Assembly (NCBI RefSeq): GCF_024749165.1
Contig: NZ_CP087190.1
Span: forward strand, 2,267,501-2,331,500
Source: Pseudomonas sp. B21-023
GTDB taxonomy: Bacteria; Pseudomonadota; Gammaproteobacteria; Pseudomonadales; Pseudomonadaceae
Direction: 5' to 3'
DNA: 64,000 bases
Below the pieces are notes generated by a model. That model had not been told where the DNA came from. It saw nothing but the letters and a program-made list of their open reading frames with translations, and did no database searches. Below are positions 8,567-17,311 of this stretch, piece after piece (within the stretch, counting starts at the first letter, position 1; every line of letters begins with the position of its first letter). A program made the translations under genes and the position numbers.

Positions 8567-9406
8567 TCAATCCCTGGAAAGCGTCCCTCTGGCCCAGGGC
8601 CGATAGCGCAGGGCGAACACGGCTTGGGCGTGGCAACCTCCGCTCAGCGCCGGCTGCGCAGGTTCGGCGTGGAACGGTTGGCCAGGCTTGCTGACCTGGC
8701 GAAATGCCTCGCGCACGATGCCCACCCGGCAGGGCAGGGCCTGTTCATAGCCTTGGCGTACCAGCGGCGTCAGGCGCCCCGTGCCGGCGCCGTCCTGCCA
8801 CCAGACGTTCAGGCCAAGGCTGGCCAACTGCTCCAGCCACGCGCCATTGACCCGTGGCGATAGCTGGCCGGCGCTGAACGCGCTGATATGCAGGGGCTTG
8901 TCCAGTTGCCGGTTGAAAGCCTGCAATTGCGTGTGCAGCGCATCGCGCCTGGCCGGGTCGCGAAAGTGCAGGTCGTCCAGTTCCATGGGCAGGTACCAGC
9001 CGGCCACCGGCAGCGCCCAGTCGGCCTTGAGCTGCTGATACTGGGTGAGCGAGCGTCCCAGCTGTGCCTTGAAGTAACTGTTCAGGCCTTCGTCGTCGAG
9101 CTGTTCGAGGCGCTGGTAGTAGGCCGGATCCATGTACAGGCCCAGCACCAGCTCGAGGCCTTGGGCCCGCGCTTCGCGCAGGCTCCCGGCCAGCCAGCCC
9201 TCGGAGCCTCCAAAGTCGCTGTCGCCGTAGGCGCTCCACTGCACGATCAGGGTCTTGCCGCCCTGGGCCACGGTGGCTCGCCACAGGTTTTGCCACTGCG
9301 CCGGGGTGACGTCCGCGTCACGGTTGAGCGGCTGGTAGAACAGGCGCTGGTCGGCCTGGGCGGGTAGCCACAGGATCAGCAGGCAGAGAGCCAGGAAGCT
9401 ACGCAT
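8567..9406 (-). CDS. ybcH: DUF4434 secreted protein, YbcH-like, NGR glycan locus
   Basis: A 279-residue protein with an N-terminal Sec signal (MRSFLALCLLILWLPAQA). The rest reads as a TIM-barrel glycosidase-like DUF4434 fold: VQWSAYGDSDFGG near residue 55, a GLYMDP strand near 90 and a YLPMELDD strand near 140. E. coli ybcH sits next to nfrA and nfrB in the same order. The start overlaps the nfrA stop by one base (TGATG), so the two are translationally coupled. A role in trimming or secreting the NGR polysaccharide is plausible but not shown by sequence. Confidence 0.78.
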   Translation of the reverse strand: MRSFLALCLLILWLPAQADQRLFYQPLNRDADVTPAQWQNLWRATVAQGGKTLIVQWSAYGDSDFGGSEGWLAGSLREARAQGLELVLGLYMDPAYYQRLEQLDDEGLNSYFKAQLGRSLTQYQQLKADWALPVAGWYLPMELDDLHFRDPARRDALHTQLQAFNRQLDKPLHISAFSAGQLSPRVNGAWLEQLASLGLNVWWQDGAGTGRLTPLVRQGYEQALPCRVGIVREAFRQVSKPGQPFHAEPAQPALSGGCHAQAVFALRYRPWARGTLSRD

Positions 9407-12400
9407 CAGAAGTTCATCTCCACACCCAGCAGTACGCCGTTGCCGCGCTCGTAGAGGTTGCCGCCCAGTGCCTGCTGGTACTCGGCGCGTACTTTCAGCG
9501 AACCGCGATAGGCGTTGTAGCGGTCATCGTCGAACCACCACTGCCAGCGCACGCCGACCCCGGCGCGGGCGTCCTGGCGCCAGTCGTTGCTCGGGTCCTG
9601 GCTGGAAAATTCGAGAAAGCCGTAGGGCATGATCGTCTGCGGCGACTGGCTGGCCAGTTTCCACGCATGGCCCTGCTGGAAGCGCGACAGCCAGGCATGG
9701 TCGCCGGCACGGGTCCACCAGGCGGCGTCGAGGTAGAGGAAGCGCTCGTCCCAGTCGTCCTCGTCGATACGCCAGTCGTTGCGGTACTTGCCCTGATCCA
9801 GGAACGAAGCCGTGGTGCGCAGCAGCAGGTCGTTGCTCGATTCGGCGTTGTGACGCAGGTCGCCCCAGTTGCCACCGACCTTGGCCGGGCTGAGCAGTTC
9901 GCCCAGGCTCAGGCCGCTGTAGTGCGTGCTGTCGATCTGGCGCTGGTGGTACAGCTCGGCGTACAGGTTGAGGTTGGCCTGACCGAGCGGCTTGTAGCGC
10001 AGGCCAACACCGGTGCCCATGCTCTGCGCATAGTCGGTGCGGCTCTGGCCACCGAACAGCACGCGGCCGTAGACCGACAGGGTGCTGCCATTGCGGCTGG
10101 GCTCCTCGCCCAGGGCGTGGTCCCACATCGCCAGCTGCACGTTCTGCGAGCGGGCCCGGCGCGAGGTGCCGCTGCGTTCGCCGCTGTCGAGGAACTTGTC
10201 GTTGGTCGAAGTGCCGGCGGGCGACCAGGTGCTGGCCAGGGTGATGCTGTCGCGGCGCGACAGAGCTTCATGGGCGCGGCGCTGGCGGTACTTGCGCGCC
10301 TCAAGGCTGCCGTACTCGTCGTCGCCGTCGACCAGGTTGCGCTCCACTTCCAGTACCCGGCGCAGCTCGCGGCGGGCCGAGGCACTGTCCTCGACCTCGT
10401 CGTAGCGCAGGGCCAGGGTTTCGCCCAGGCGGTAGTCCTCGGGGAAGTCGCGGCTGGCGCGCTCCAGGTAGGGTATGGACTGGCGGCGTTGCTGCTTGTC
10501 CGCCGAGCCCGCCAGGCGCATGCCGTAGTCGGCGCGGTAACGCGGCTGGTCCGGCGCCAGGCGCACGGCCTCGGCCAGCCAGGCGCTGCTCTGGGCGCTG
10601 TCGCCGGCCTGCTGGGCGGTGCCGGCGGCAGCGTAGTAGTGATCGGCGCGCGGGGCATGACGCAGCGCTTCGCGCTGGAAGGCCAGGGCCTGCTGCGGGT
10701 TGCCCTGGCGCTGGGCAATGGCGGCGCCCAGCGCCCAGTCGTCGGCACTCTGGTGCGCCGCCGCATCCCAGTGGCGGCGGGCGGCGTCGGCGTCACCGGC
10801 GTTCAGTGCGCCACGGGCGGCGGTCAGGCGCGCATTGTCGGTCCAGGCGCTGGCCGGCAGGCTGTTCCAGATCGGCAGCGCTGCCTCTGAGTCGCCGGAG
10901 GCTTCCAGGGCGTAGGCCAGGGGCAGGCGGCTACCGCTATCGCCCAGGCGTTCGGCGGCCTGGTAATAGACCACAGCTTCGCCGGGCTGATCAGGCATGG
11001 CGCAGCGCCCCAGGGCGCGATACTGCCCGGCTTCGACCGGGGTGGCCGGGATGGCCTTGCGCACGGCGTCGCACTGGCCGGCTTCGGCCAGGCGGCCCAG
11101 TAGCTGGCCACGGGTGACGGCATCGACCCGTGGCACCAGGGAGAGCATGCGTGGCCCGTCCAGCGGGCCGTCGTTACGCGCATAGAGATTGCCCAGGCGT
11201 TGCAGCAGCGAGGGCGTCAGCCTGCCCTGGCGACGCGCGTAGGCGTTGTCGAGCAGCTGCCGGGCGCGCTCGCTCTGGCCGCTTTCGAGCAGCATGAAGC
11301 TGGCTTGTTCCAGGGCGGCGAGATCGCCGGTCTGTCGGTAGCGTTGCTCCCACTGCGTCGCGGTGCGCGGTTGCGCAGGCTGCGCGGGTTCGCCATACAG
11401 GCGTTGCCTGAGGATGGCATAGCTGCGCGGATTGTCGCGGGCCTGGCATTGGCCGAGCTGCTCGCGGGCCAGCTTCAGGTCCTTGTGGGACAGCCAGTCG
11501 ACGGTCTCCAGGCACGGGCGTTGCAGTTCATTGCTCAGCTGGCGCACCAGCGGCGCATCATCGCCTTCACGGGCCAGCTCCCACAGCTGCTGGCGTTGCT
11601 CGGGGTGCTGCAGTTGCTCGGCGGGCAGGCTCTGCAGCCAGCGCTCGGCCTGCTGGTTATAGCCCATGGCGATGGCGCGGTTGGCCATGGCCAGGCGGGC
11701 GCGGGTCGCCGCTTCCTGGGAAGGTGCGCTGGCCAGGAGTGAGTTCAGGCCCTTTTCATCGACTTGCTGGATATATGCATTGGCCAGGCGCTGCCAGTCC
11801 TGCGGGGGCAGTTGGCCCTGGTCGGCCAGCGGCTGCAACTGATCGATGGTCTCTCCCCAGTTGCGCAACTGCTCGGCGAAGTTGGCCCGGGTCATGCGCA
11901 ACACCATGCCATCGTCGCGCACCGGCAGATGGTTGAGCCACTCCAGGGCCTTGGCCGCGCCGCCGAACTTGGCCAGGCTGACGCTGTAGGCCTGCCACAG
12001 GCGCACGCGCTGCTGGCCCTGGCTGTCGGCGAGCCAGGCCTCCACCTGGCTCGCGGCCGGCGGGTCCTGTTCGATCCAGGTCAGGCGCAGTTCCAGCAGG
12101 GCATCGGCGTGTTCGGGATTGTCGTCGAGGTCTTCGGCAATGGCCTGGGCTTCCTTGTACCGACGTTGATGGGCCAGGGCCTCGGCCAGCAGGGCGCGGG
12201 CCTCGTTGTTGTTCGGCACGCGCCCCAGCACATGGCGGGTCAGGCGCTCGACCTCGGCCCAGTTGTCTTTCTGCGCCTCCCGATAGCCACGCTCCATGAA
12301 GGGGTAGCTGGTGAAGCGCTGGAAGTCGGTCATCGGCTTGGTCGGTGCGGCCAGGGCGGAAGAACACAGCAACAGGCTGGCGATGGTCAGGGAAAGACGG

Positions 12401-12408
12401 GGCGTCAT
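9406..12408 (-). CDS. nfrA: NfrA, outer-membrane exporter of the N4-receptor glycan
   Basis: A 1000-residue protein, close to E. coli NfrA (about 990), the outer-membrane component and phage N4 receptor of the NGR exopolysaccharide system. It has a signal peptide (MTPRLSLTIASLLLCSSALA), then some 650 residues of helical TPR-like repeats rich in Leu, Ala and Arg. A C-terminal segment of about 270 residues has alternating polar and aromatic beta-strands and ends in LLGVEMNF, a typical outer-membrane barrel ending in Phe. The start overlaps the upstream MshEN gene by four bases. Confidence 0.88.
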   Translation of the reverse strand: MTPRLSLTIASLLLCSSALAAPTKPMTDFQRFTSYPFMERGYREAQKDNWAEVERLTRHVLGRVPNNNEARALLAEALAHQRRYKEAQAIAEDLDDNPEHADALLELRLTWIEQDPPAASQVEAWLADSQGQQRVRLWQAYSVSLAKFGGAAKALEWLNHLPVRDDGMVLRMTRANFAEQLRNWGETIDQLQPLADQGQLPPQDWQRLANAYIQQVDEKGLNSLLASAPSQEAATRARLAMANRAIAMGYNQQAERWLQSLPAEQLQHPEQRQQLWELAREGDDAPLVRQLSNELQRPCLETVDWLSHKDLKLAREQLGQCQARDNPRSYAILRQRLYGEPAQPAQPRTATQWEQRYRQTGDLAALEQASFMLLESGQSERARQLLDNAYARRQGRLTPSLLQRLGNLYARNDGPLDGPRMLSLVPRVDAVTRGQLLGRLAEAGQCDAVRKAIPATPVEAGQYRALGRCAMPDQPGEAVVYYQAAERLGDSGSRLPLAYALEASGDSEAALPIWNSLPASAWTDNARLTAARGALNAGDADAARRHWDAAAHQSADDWALGAAIAQRQGNPQQALAFQREALRHAPRADHYYAAAGTAQQAGDSAQSSAWLAEAVRLAPDQPRYRADYGMRLAGSADKQQRRQSIPYLERASRDFPEDYRLGETLALRYDEVEDSASARRELRRVLEVERNLVDGDDEYGSLEARKYRQRRAHEALSRRDSITLASTWSPAGTSTNDKFLDSGERSGTSRRARSQNVQLAMWDHALGEEPSRNGSTLSVYGRVLFGGQSRTDYAQSMGTGVGLRYKPLGQANLNLYAELYHQRQIDSTHYSGLSLGELLSPAKVGGNWGDLRHNAESSNDLLLRTTASFLDQGKYRNDWRIDEDDWDERFLYLDAAWWTRAGDHAWLSRFQQGHAWKLASQSPQTIMPYGFLEFSSQDPSNDWRQDARAGVGVRWQWWFDDDRYNAYRGSLKVRAEYQQALGGNLYERGNGVLLGVEMNF

Positions 12409-13271
12409 GCCACCTCCCGGGTCAGGTCGTAGGCGGCCTGCTGTTCGCTGGCCTGCTCGGCGAGGGCTTGCTGCAGCACCTCCTCGGTGATGATGCCGCG
12501 GGCGATCAGGTGCTCGCCCAGGCTCTGCTGCTCAGGGTTGAAGTCGATCAGGGCCTGGTTGAACAGGGTCACCGGCACCATGCCGCGCACTTGCAGCAGC
12601 GAACCGAGCATCACCTGGTGGGTACCGACCCTCTCCAGCAGCGCGGCATCGTCCTGGTGGCGTTCGAGTACCTCGAGCATTTCCCGGGTCTCGGGTTTCT
12701 GCCAAGGGCTCGGGTAGTGATAGCGCAGGCCCAGGGTAACGCGCCCCTGCGGCGCCAGGCGGGCACGCACCGGGCGTTTGAGCTGGCGGCTGATGACCCC
12801 CAGCGAGACCTGGCTGACCGGGCTTTCGCTGGCCACCACCAGGGTGTCGCCGTCTTCGTCCACCGGCAGCACGCCGTAGTGCGTGGCGAGCTTGCGCGGC
12901 AGCTTGGCGATCAGCGCCGGGGCGATCTTGAACGGATTGAGCGGTGCCCAGGGCAGGTCCAGTTGCTCGGCCAGGGTCTCGACCAGCTGTTCGCTGGTGA
13001 GCCAGCCGCGCAGCAGCAGCTCGCGTCCGAGCCGCCGCCGAACCGGGCTGGTGATGGCCTGCTCCAGCTGTTCTTCGCTGATCAGGCCTTTCTCCACCAG
13101 GCGATGGCCCAGCGGGGTGCGTGCCGGCGCGGCGAGGGCAGGGAACTCGTGGGTGGTCTTGTCCCAGGCCACCCGCCGCGAATCGCCCATCTCCATCACC
13201 TGGCGCAGGGCGCGCAGGTTGGCGAAGAAGTTGACGAAGTTGCTCCACATCATTCGTGGTGCCGAGAGCAA
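12405..13271 (-). CDS. nfrB: C-terminal MshEN part of NfrB (separated by an in-frame stop)
   Basis: This 288-residue frame carries the c-di-GMP-sensing region of NfrB. Four MshEN-type motifs (LGxxLxxxG then spaced L and Q) can be read: LGHRLVEKGLISEEQL, LGRELLLRGWLTSEQL, LGSLLQVRGMVP and LGEHLIARGIITEEVLQQAL. It is in the same frame as the glycosyltransferase frame at 13287-14579, divided from it by one TAA codon (13287-13289). The start used is TTG at 13271. ATG codons at 13253 and 13250 are alternatives, and none has a well-placed ribosome site. It overlaps nfrA by four bases. It may be translated poorly or only by readthrough. Confidence 0.75.
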   Translation of the reverse strand: MLSAPRMMWSNFVNFFANLRALRQVMEMGDSRRVAWDKTTHEFPALAAPARTPLGHRLVEKGLISEEQLEQAITSPVRRRLGRELLLRGWLTSEQLVETLAEQLDLPWAPLNPFKIAPALIAKLPRKLATHYGVLPVDEDGDTLVVASESPVSQVSLGVISRQLKRPVRARLAPQGRVTLGLRYHYPSPWQKPETREMLEVLERHQDDAALLERVGTHQVMLGSLLQVRGMVPVTLFNQALIDFNPEQQSLGEHLIARGIITEEVLQQALAEQASEQQAAYDLTREVA

Positions 13272-13286
13272 GCCTTCGAAGACGCC

Positions 13287-14579
13287 TTAGTAGCGGGTGA
13301 CGAACCAGAACCGCTGGAACAGGCGATTGAACAGCAGCAGGCCGTTGAGCCACAGCAAGGTGCTGAGCAGCGTGCTGTCGCTGAGGATCGACATGAACCG
13401 CCACGACTCCGGCGCGATCACCGTGACCAGCCACATGGCCAGCAGCACCAGCAGCAACAGGTTGACCAAAAAACTCAACAGATAGGCGAACAGCCCGCGG
13501 CGGTCGCGCCAGAGGAAGTAGTTGAGCGCGCCCTTGCGGCTCCAGCCGAGGTTGCTGGTGCCCTGGAACACGATGCCGACGATCCACCGCGATTTCTGGC
13601 GGATGGCGTGCTGCCAGTCACGGGGAAAATGCTCGCGCACGCAGATCACCTGGGCAAACTCGCGGCTCATGCCGGGGCGCCACTCCTGCTTGAGGGCCAG
13701 CGCAGGGTCGGTGATGGAATAGCGGGCGAAGATGCACTTCATGCCCTTTTGCTTGAGGCGAAAACCGATGTCGTAGTCTTCGGTGAGGCTCTGCACATCG
13801 AAGGCGATGCCGTCGCCGTCCTCCAGCAGCGCGCTGATCGCCCGGCGGCTGAAACAGGTGCCGACGCCGGCGCTGGGCACCTGGCCGGTGAGCGCCTCGC
13901 GCACGATGACGTCCTTGCCGTGGTTCTCGGCGAACTCGTCGACGTAGTGGCCGGCGGTGAAGCCCTTCCATTCCGGGGCGTAGGGGTACACCGGGATCTG
14001 GATCATGTCCTTGTTCGGCAGCAGGTAGTTGAACAGGCGCAGTTCCATGGGCGAGATGACGTCCTCGGCGTCATGCAGGATGAACCCGGCGAACTCGATG
14101 CGCGCGTCCTGCTGGAAACGCAGGATGGCGTCGATGATGTTGTTCAGGCAGTCGGCCTTGCTGGTGGGGCCGGGGCGGGCGCAGACCACCTTGTGCACGT
14201 TGGGGTAGTGCAGGCACACGGCGTCGACGTCGGCCTGGGTCTGCGGGTCGTTGGGGTAGGTGCCGACGAAGATCTGGTAGTTCTCGTAGTCGATGGTCGA
14301 GGCGGCCAGGCGCGCCATCTCGCCGACCACGCCGACCTCGTTCCAGGCCGGCACCATGATCGCCAGGGGCTTCTCCGGCACTTCGAACAGGCGCTTTTCG
14401 TCGGCCTTGTCGAACTTGTCGTAGATCCGGAAACGCCGGATCAGTTTGCGGCCCCAGTAGCACAGGTCGATGAACAGGTCGTCCAGGCCCAGCAGGAACA
14501 TCAGTGTCGCCAGGATGATGGCAAGGATCTTCAGGCCGAACAGGACATAGGTGAGGAAATCGATGAAGGCCAGGCTCAT
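13287..14579 (-). CDS. nfrB: N-terminal glycosyltransferase part of NfrB (ends at an in-frame TAA)
   Basis: A 430-residue inner-membrane family-2 glycosyltransferase that would polymerise the ManNAc-containing NGR glycan. It has an N-terminal hydrophobic helix (about 8-35), the nucleotide-sugar region MVPAWNEVGVVGEMARLAAS, HDAEDVISPMELRLF as the DxD-like site, and QxxRW in QKSRWIVGIVFQG, followed by two or three membrane helices. It stops at RFWFVTRY-TAA. E. coli NfrB is about 745 residues, and 430 plus the 288 that follow in frame give the full length. The stop is therefore most simply a TAC/TAT to TAA nonsense change. Its start overlaps the wecB stop by four bases. Confidence 0.82.
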   Translation of the reverse strand: MSLAFIDFLTYVLFGLKILAIILATLMFLLGLDDLFIDLCYWGRKLIRRFRIYDKFDKADEKRLFEVPEKPLAIMVPAWNEVGVVGEMARLAASTIDYENYQIFVGTYPNDPQTQADVDAVCLHYPNVHKVVCARPGPTSKADCLNNIIDAILRFQQDARIEFAGFILHDAEDVISPMELRLFNYLLPNKDMIQIPVYPYAPEWKGFTAGHYVDEFAENHGKDVIVREALTGQVPSAGVGTCFSRRAISALLEDGDGIAFDVQSLTEDYDIGFRLKQKGMKCIFARYSITDPALALKQEWRPGMSREFAQVICVREHFPRDWQHAIRQKSRWIVGIVFQGTSNLGWSRKGALNYFLWRDRRGLFAYLLSFLVNLLLLVLLAMWLVTVIAPESWRFMSILSDSTLLSTLLWLNGLLLFNRLFQRFWFVTRY

Positions 14580-15730
14580 GCGTTGTCCCGTGCGGCGGAT
14601 TGCTCGGCGAACCAGCGGCTCAGGCGTTCGGCGATGCGCTCGCTGGCATGGCCGTCACCGAAGGGGGTGTAGACCTGGGCCATACGCTCGTAGGCCGACG
14701 GGTCATCGAGCAACTGGCTGGTCTCCTGGACGATGCGCTCGGTGAGCGTGCCGACCAGCTTGACCGTGCCGCCCTTGAGCACGGCGGGTCGCTCGGTGAC
14801 CTTGCGCAGCACCAGCACCGGCTTGCCCAACGCGGGGGCCTCTTCCTGCACGCCGCCCGAGTCGGTGAGGATGATATGGGCGCGGTTCATCAGCCAGACG
14901 AAGTGCGGGTAGTCCTGGGGCGCGACCAGATGGATGTTGTCGCGCCCCGAGAGCACGCTGTACACCGCGTGCTGCACCTGTGGGTTGAGGTGCACCGGGT
15001 AGAGGAACTGTACGTCGGGGTAGCGCAGGGCCAGTTCGGCCAGGGCCAGGCAGATGCGTTCGAAGCCGCTGCCGAAATTTTCCCGGCGGTGGCCGGTGAT
15101 CAGCACCATGCGCTGGTCGTCGCGCAGCACATTGAGCGGGGAGTTGGCGGCGGGGCGCCAGTTGTCCTTGTTCAGCTTGTCGCGCATCCACAGCAGGGCG
15201 TCGATCACCGTGTTGCCGGTGACCTCGATGTGCTCGGGCGGCACGCCTTCGCGGATCAGGTTGGCGTCGGAGTCGCGGGTGGGGGTGAAGTGCAGGTCGG
15301 CGAGCACGCCGGTCAAGCGTCGGTTGGCCTCCTCGGGCCAGGGCTGCTGCAGGTTGCCGGTGCGCAAGCCGGCCTCGACATGGCCGATAGGAATGTGACG
15401 GTGGAAGGCGGCCAGCGAGGCGATGAAGCTGGTGGTGGTGTCGCCGTGGACCAGGACGATATCGGGCCTGACCTGTTCATAGGCCTGGTCGAGCTTGTCC
15501 AGCAGGTCGCGGGCCAGGCCGTTGAGGGTCTGGTTCTGGGTCATCACCTGCAGGTCCTGGTCGACCTCGAGGCCAAAGGCGGTGAGGACCTGTTCGAGCA
15601 TTTCGCGGTGCTGGCCGGTGGAGCAGATCTGCAGGTCGACCTCGGGCCAGTCGCGCAGGACGCGGGCCAGCGGGGCCATCTTGATCGCTTCGGGGCGGGT
15701 ACCGAATACCATCATCACGGTGTAAGCCAT
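14576..15730 (-). CDS. wecB: UDP-N-acetylglucosamine 2-epimerase (non-hydrolysing)
   Basis: A 384-residue cytoplasmic enzyme interconverting UDP-GlcNAc and UDP-ManNAc, the sugar donor for the NGR glycan. It starts MAYTVMMVFGTRPEAIKMAP, contains HGDTTTSF, HVEAGLRTG, TGHRRENFG and TDSGGVQEEAP, all standard WecB motifs. I placed the start at 15730 because the family begins there and a GAGGAA site lies 7 bases upstream. An in-frame extension of 35 residues is not family-like. It is the first gene of the wecB-nfrB-nfrA-ybcH operon. Confidence 0.92.
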   Translation of the reverse strand: MAYTVMMVFGTRPEAIKMAPLARVLRDWPEVDLQICSTGQHREMLEQVLTAFGLEVDQDLQVMTQNQTLNGLARDLLDKLDQAYEQVRPDIVLVHGDTTTSFIASLAAFHRHIPIGHVEAGLRTGNLQQPWPEEANRRLTGVLADLHFTPTRDSDANLIREGVPPEHIEVTGNTVIDALLWMRDKLNKDNWRPAANSPLNVLRDDQRMVLITGHRRENFGSGFERICLALAELALRYPDVQFLYPVHLNPQVQHAVYSVLSGRDNIHLVAPQDYPHFVWLMNRAHIILTDSGGVQEEAPALGKPVLVLRKVTERPAVLKGGTVKLVGTLTERIVQETSQLLDDPSAYERMAQVYTPFGDGHASERIAERLSRWFAEQSAARDNA

Positions 15731-15953
15731 CGTGTAGTTCCTCGTTCGATTCCCTGGACGAAGGTGTACGACGTGTCGACGCTTGCCAGTCATGAATACA
15801 AGCAGTCGATCATAGGGTTGTCCAATGCGCGGCATGCCCCAAGACGTGCCGGGCAGGCCTTGGCCGAGAGGCTTCGAGGCATGGGTCGTGCCGGCGGAAG
15901 GTGGTGCCGGACGCCAGGGATGGGTGTTGCGGAAACGGTTATGCTAATTTTTC

Positions 15954-15976
15954 TTGATTGAACGGTCAGTCAATAA
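15954..15976. promoter_or_regulatory. BetI-like inverted repeat upstream of the PACE gene
   Basis: The site reads TTGATTGAAC followed by GGTCAGTCAATAA, an imperfect palindrome (arms TTGATTGA and TCAGTCAATAA) centred on ACGGT. It resembles the operator of the TetR-family choline regulator BetI as I recall it. It lies 70 bases before the PACE start, within a 315-base gene-free stretch (15731-16045) in which nothing else was recognised. No TetR-family gene is adjacent, so any binding protein is encoded elsewhere. Confidence 0.45.
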
Positions 15977-16045
15977 AGTATTTCTGACTTTTTCTTGAGG
16001 CTTACTTCTTGTAGCTTTGCGGGTCTTTTATTCAAGGAGTTGAAC

Positions 16046-16471
16046 ATGCAAGGCAAGGCGCGCAAGGTCGTCCAGGCCATCCTTTACGAGGCCATCGCCG
16101 TGGCTTGCGTGGCACCGGCGCTGGAGCTGGCGTTCGGCGCGGGCATGGCGCAGTCGACGGTATTGTCGGTCCTCATGTCGGGCATCGCGATGAGCTGGAA
16201 CATGGCCTACAACTGGGCCTTCGAGCGCTGGGAGGCGCGCCAGCACAAGCGCAGCCGCACCTTGCTGCGGCGCCTGCTGCATGCCTTGGGTTTCGAGGGC
16301 GGGCTGGTGCTGATCCTGCTGCCGCTGGTGGCGTACTGGCTGGATATCGGCCTGTGGGCGGCGCTGGTCACCAACCTGGCGTTGTTCGTGTTCTTCTTCG
16401 TCTATGCGTTCGTGTTCCAGTGGGGCTTCGACAAGGTTTTCGATGTGCCAGTCTCGGCGCAGGGCTGCTGA
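16046..16471 (+). CDS. PACE-family multidrug/biocide efflux transporter
   Basis: A 141-residue inner-membrane protein with four hydrophobic helices arranged as two similar pairs, the bacterial transmembrane-pair layout of the PACE family (AceI type). Conserved features include ELAFGAG with the membrane glutamate, the stretch SWNMAYNWAFERWE after helix 2 and FVYAFVFQWGFDKVF at the end. The start at 16046 is fixed by an AAGGAG site 7 bases upstream. A BetI-like operator precedes it. Members export cationic biocides and short diamines. The substrate here is unknown. Confidence 0.88.
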   Translation: MQGKARKVVQAILYEAIAVACVAPALELAFGAGMAQSTVLSVLMSGIAMSWNMAYNWAFERWEARQHKRSRTLLRRLLHALGFEGGLVLILLPLVAYWLDIGLWAALVTNLALFVFFFVYAFVFQWGFDKVFDVPVSAQGC

Positions 16472-16558
16472 TCGGGGCTTTTCGCACAAGCCCCTGGGAT
16501 TCCCCTTTGAATCGCGCATCGCCAATAATCCGTATTCACCCTTGCCAGGCTCGCATCA

Positions 16559-17311
16559 ATGCCGCGCCCTATCATCCTGCCGCTCGCCGAGAACTACCGC
16601 CATGGCGAGCACATCGCCCCGCATTGCCATGACCGCGCCCAGCTGATCCATGCCATCAGCGGCGTGGTCACGGTCAGTGCCCGCGAGGGCAACTGGGTGG
16701 TTCCCCCTGGGCGAGGTGTGTGGGTACCGGCGGCTGTCGAACATGAGCTGCGCATGGCCGGCGTGGTGCGCATGCGCACCCTGTTCGTCGACCCGGGCGC
16801 GCGCCCGGACTTGCCGCGTCAATGCCAGGTGATCGAGATCTCGCCGTTGCTGCGCGAACTGATCATCCGCGCCATGGACATCGCCCCCGATCATCCGGCG
16901 CAAGGCCGCGAGGCGCGGATCATGCAACTTATCCTCGACGAGATCCGCGTGCTGCCGGTGTTCGCCCTGCATGTGCCGAGCCCGCATTCGGCGCACCTGC
17001 AAGGACTGTGTGAAGCGCTGCGCCAGGCCCCGTCCGAGGACTGGAGCCTGGCCCGCGCCGCGGCCTACAGCGGCTTGAATGCGCGCACCCTGACTCGCGC
17101 CTTCCAGCGCGAGACCGGGTTGAGCCTGGTGCAATGGCTGCGGCGCATGCGCCTGTTGGCCAGCCTGGATGCCCTGGCGGCCGGACAGTCGGTGCTGGAG
17201 GTGGCGCTGGACCTGGGCTATGACAGCCCCAGCGCGTTCAGCGCGATGTTCCGCCGTACCCTCGGGGTGTCGCCATCGGTCTACTTCGGCAGGACCGCCG
17301 AGCGCTGGTAG
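16559..17311 (+). CDS. AraC-family transcriptional regulator with N-terminal cupin
   Basis: A 250-residue regulator. The N-terminal cupin sensor (1-100) contains [15 protein letters not shown] and [13 protein letters not shown]. The C-terminal AraC domain (about 145-245) has two helix-turn-helix units and the family signature ending [23 protein letters not shown]. Its last 31 bases overlap the end of the converging outer-membrane channel gene. Ligand and targets are not evident. It may control the neighbouring PACE gene, which lies upstream in the same direction. Confidence 0.9.
   Translation: MPRPIILPLAENYRHGEHIAPHCHDRAQLIHAISGVVTVSAREGNWVVPPGRGVWVPAAVEHELRMAGVVRMRTLFVDPGARPDLPRQCQVIEISPLLRELIIRAMDIAPDHPAQGREARIMQLILDEIRVLPVFALHVPSPHSAHLQGLCEALRQAPSEDWSLARAAAYSGLNARTLTRAFQRETGLSLVQWLRRMRLLASLDALAAGQSVLEVALDLGYDSPSAFSAMFRRTLGVSPSVYFGRTAERW

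Noticed and set aside
15731..15990. Longer wecB reading frame starting at 15835
   Set aside because: The first 35 residues are not WecB-like, and a good ribosome site precedes the internal ATG at 15730.
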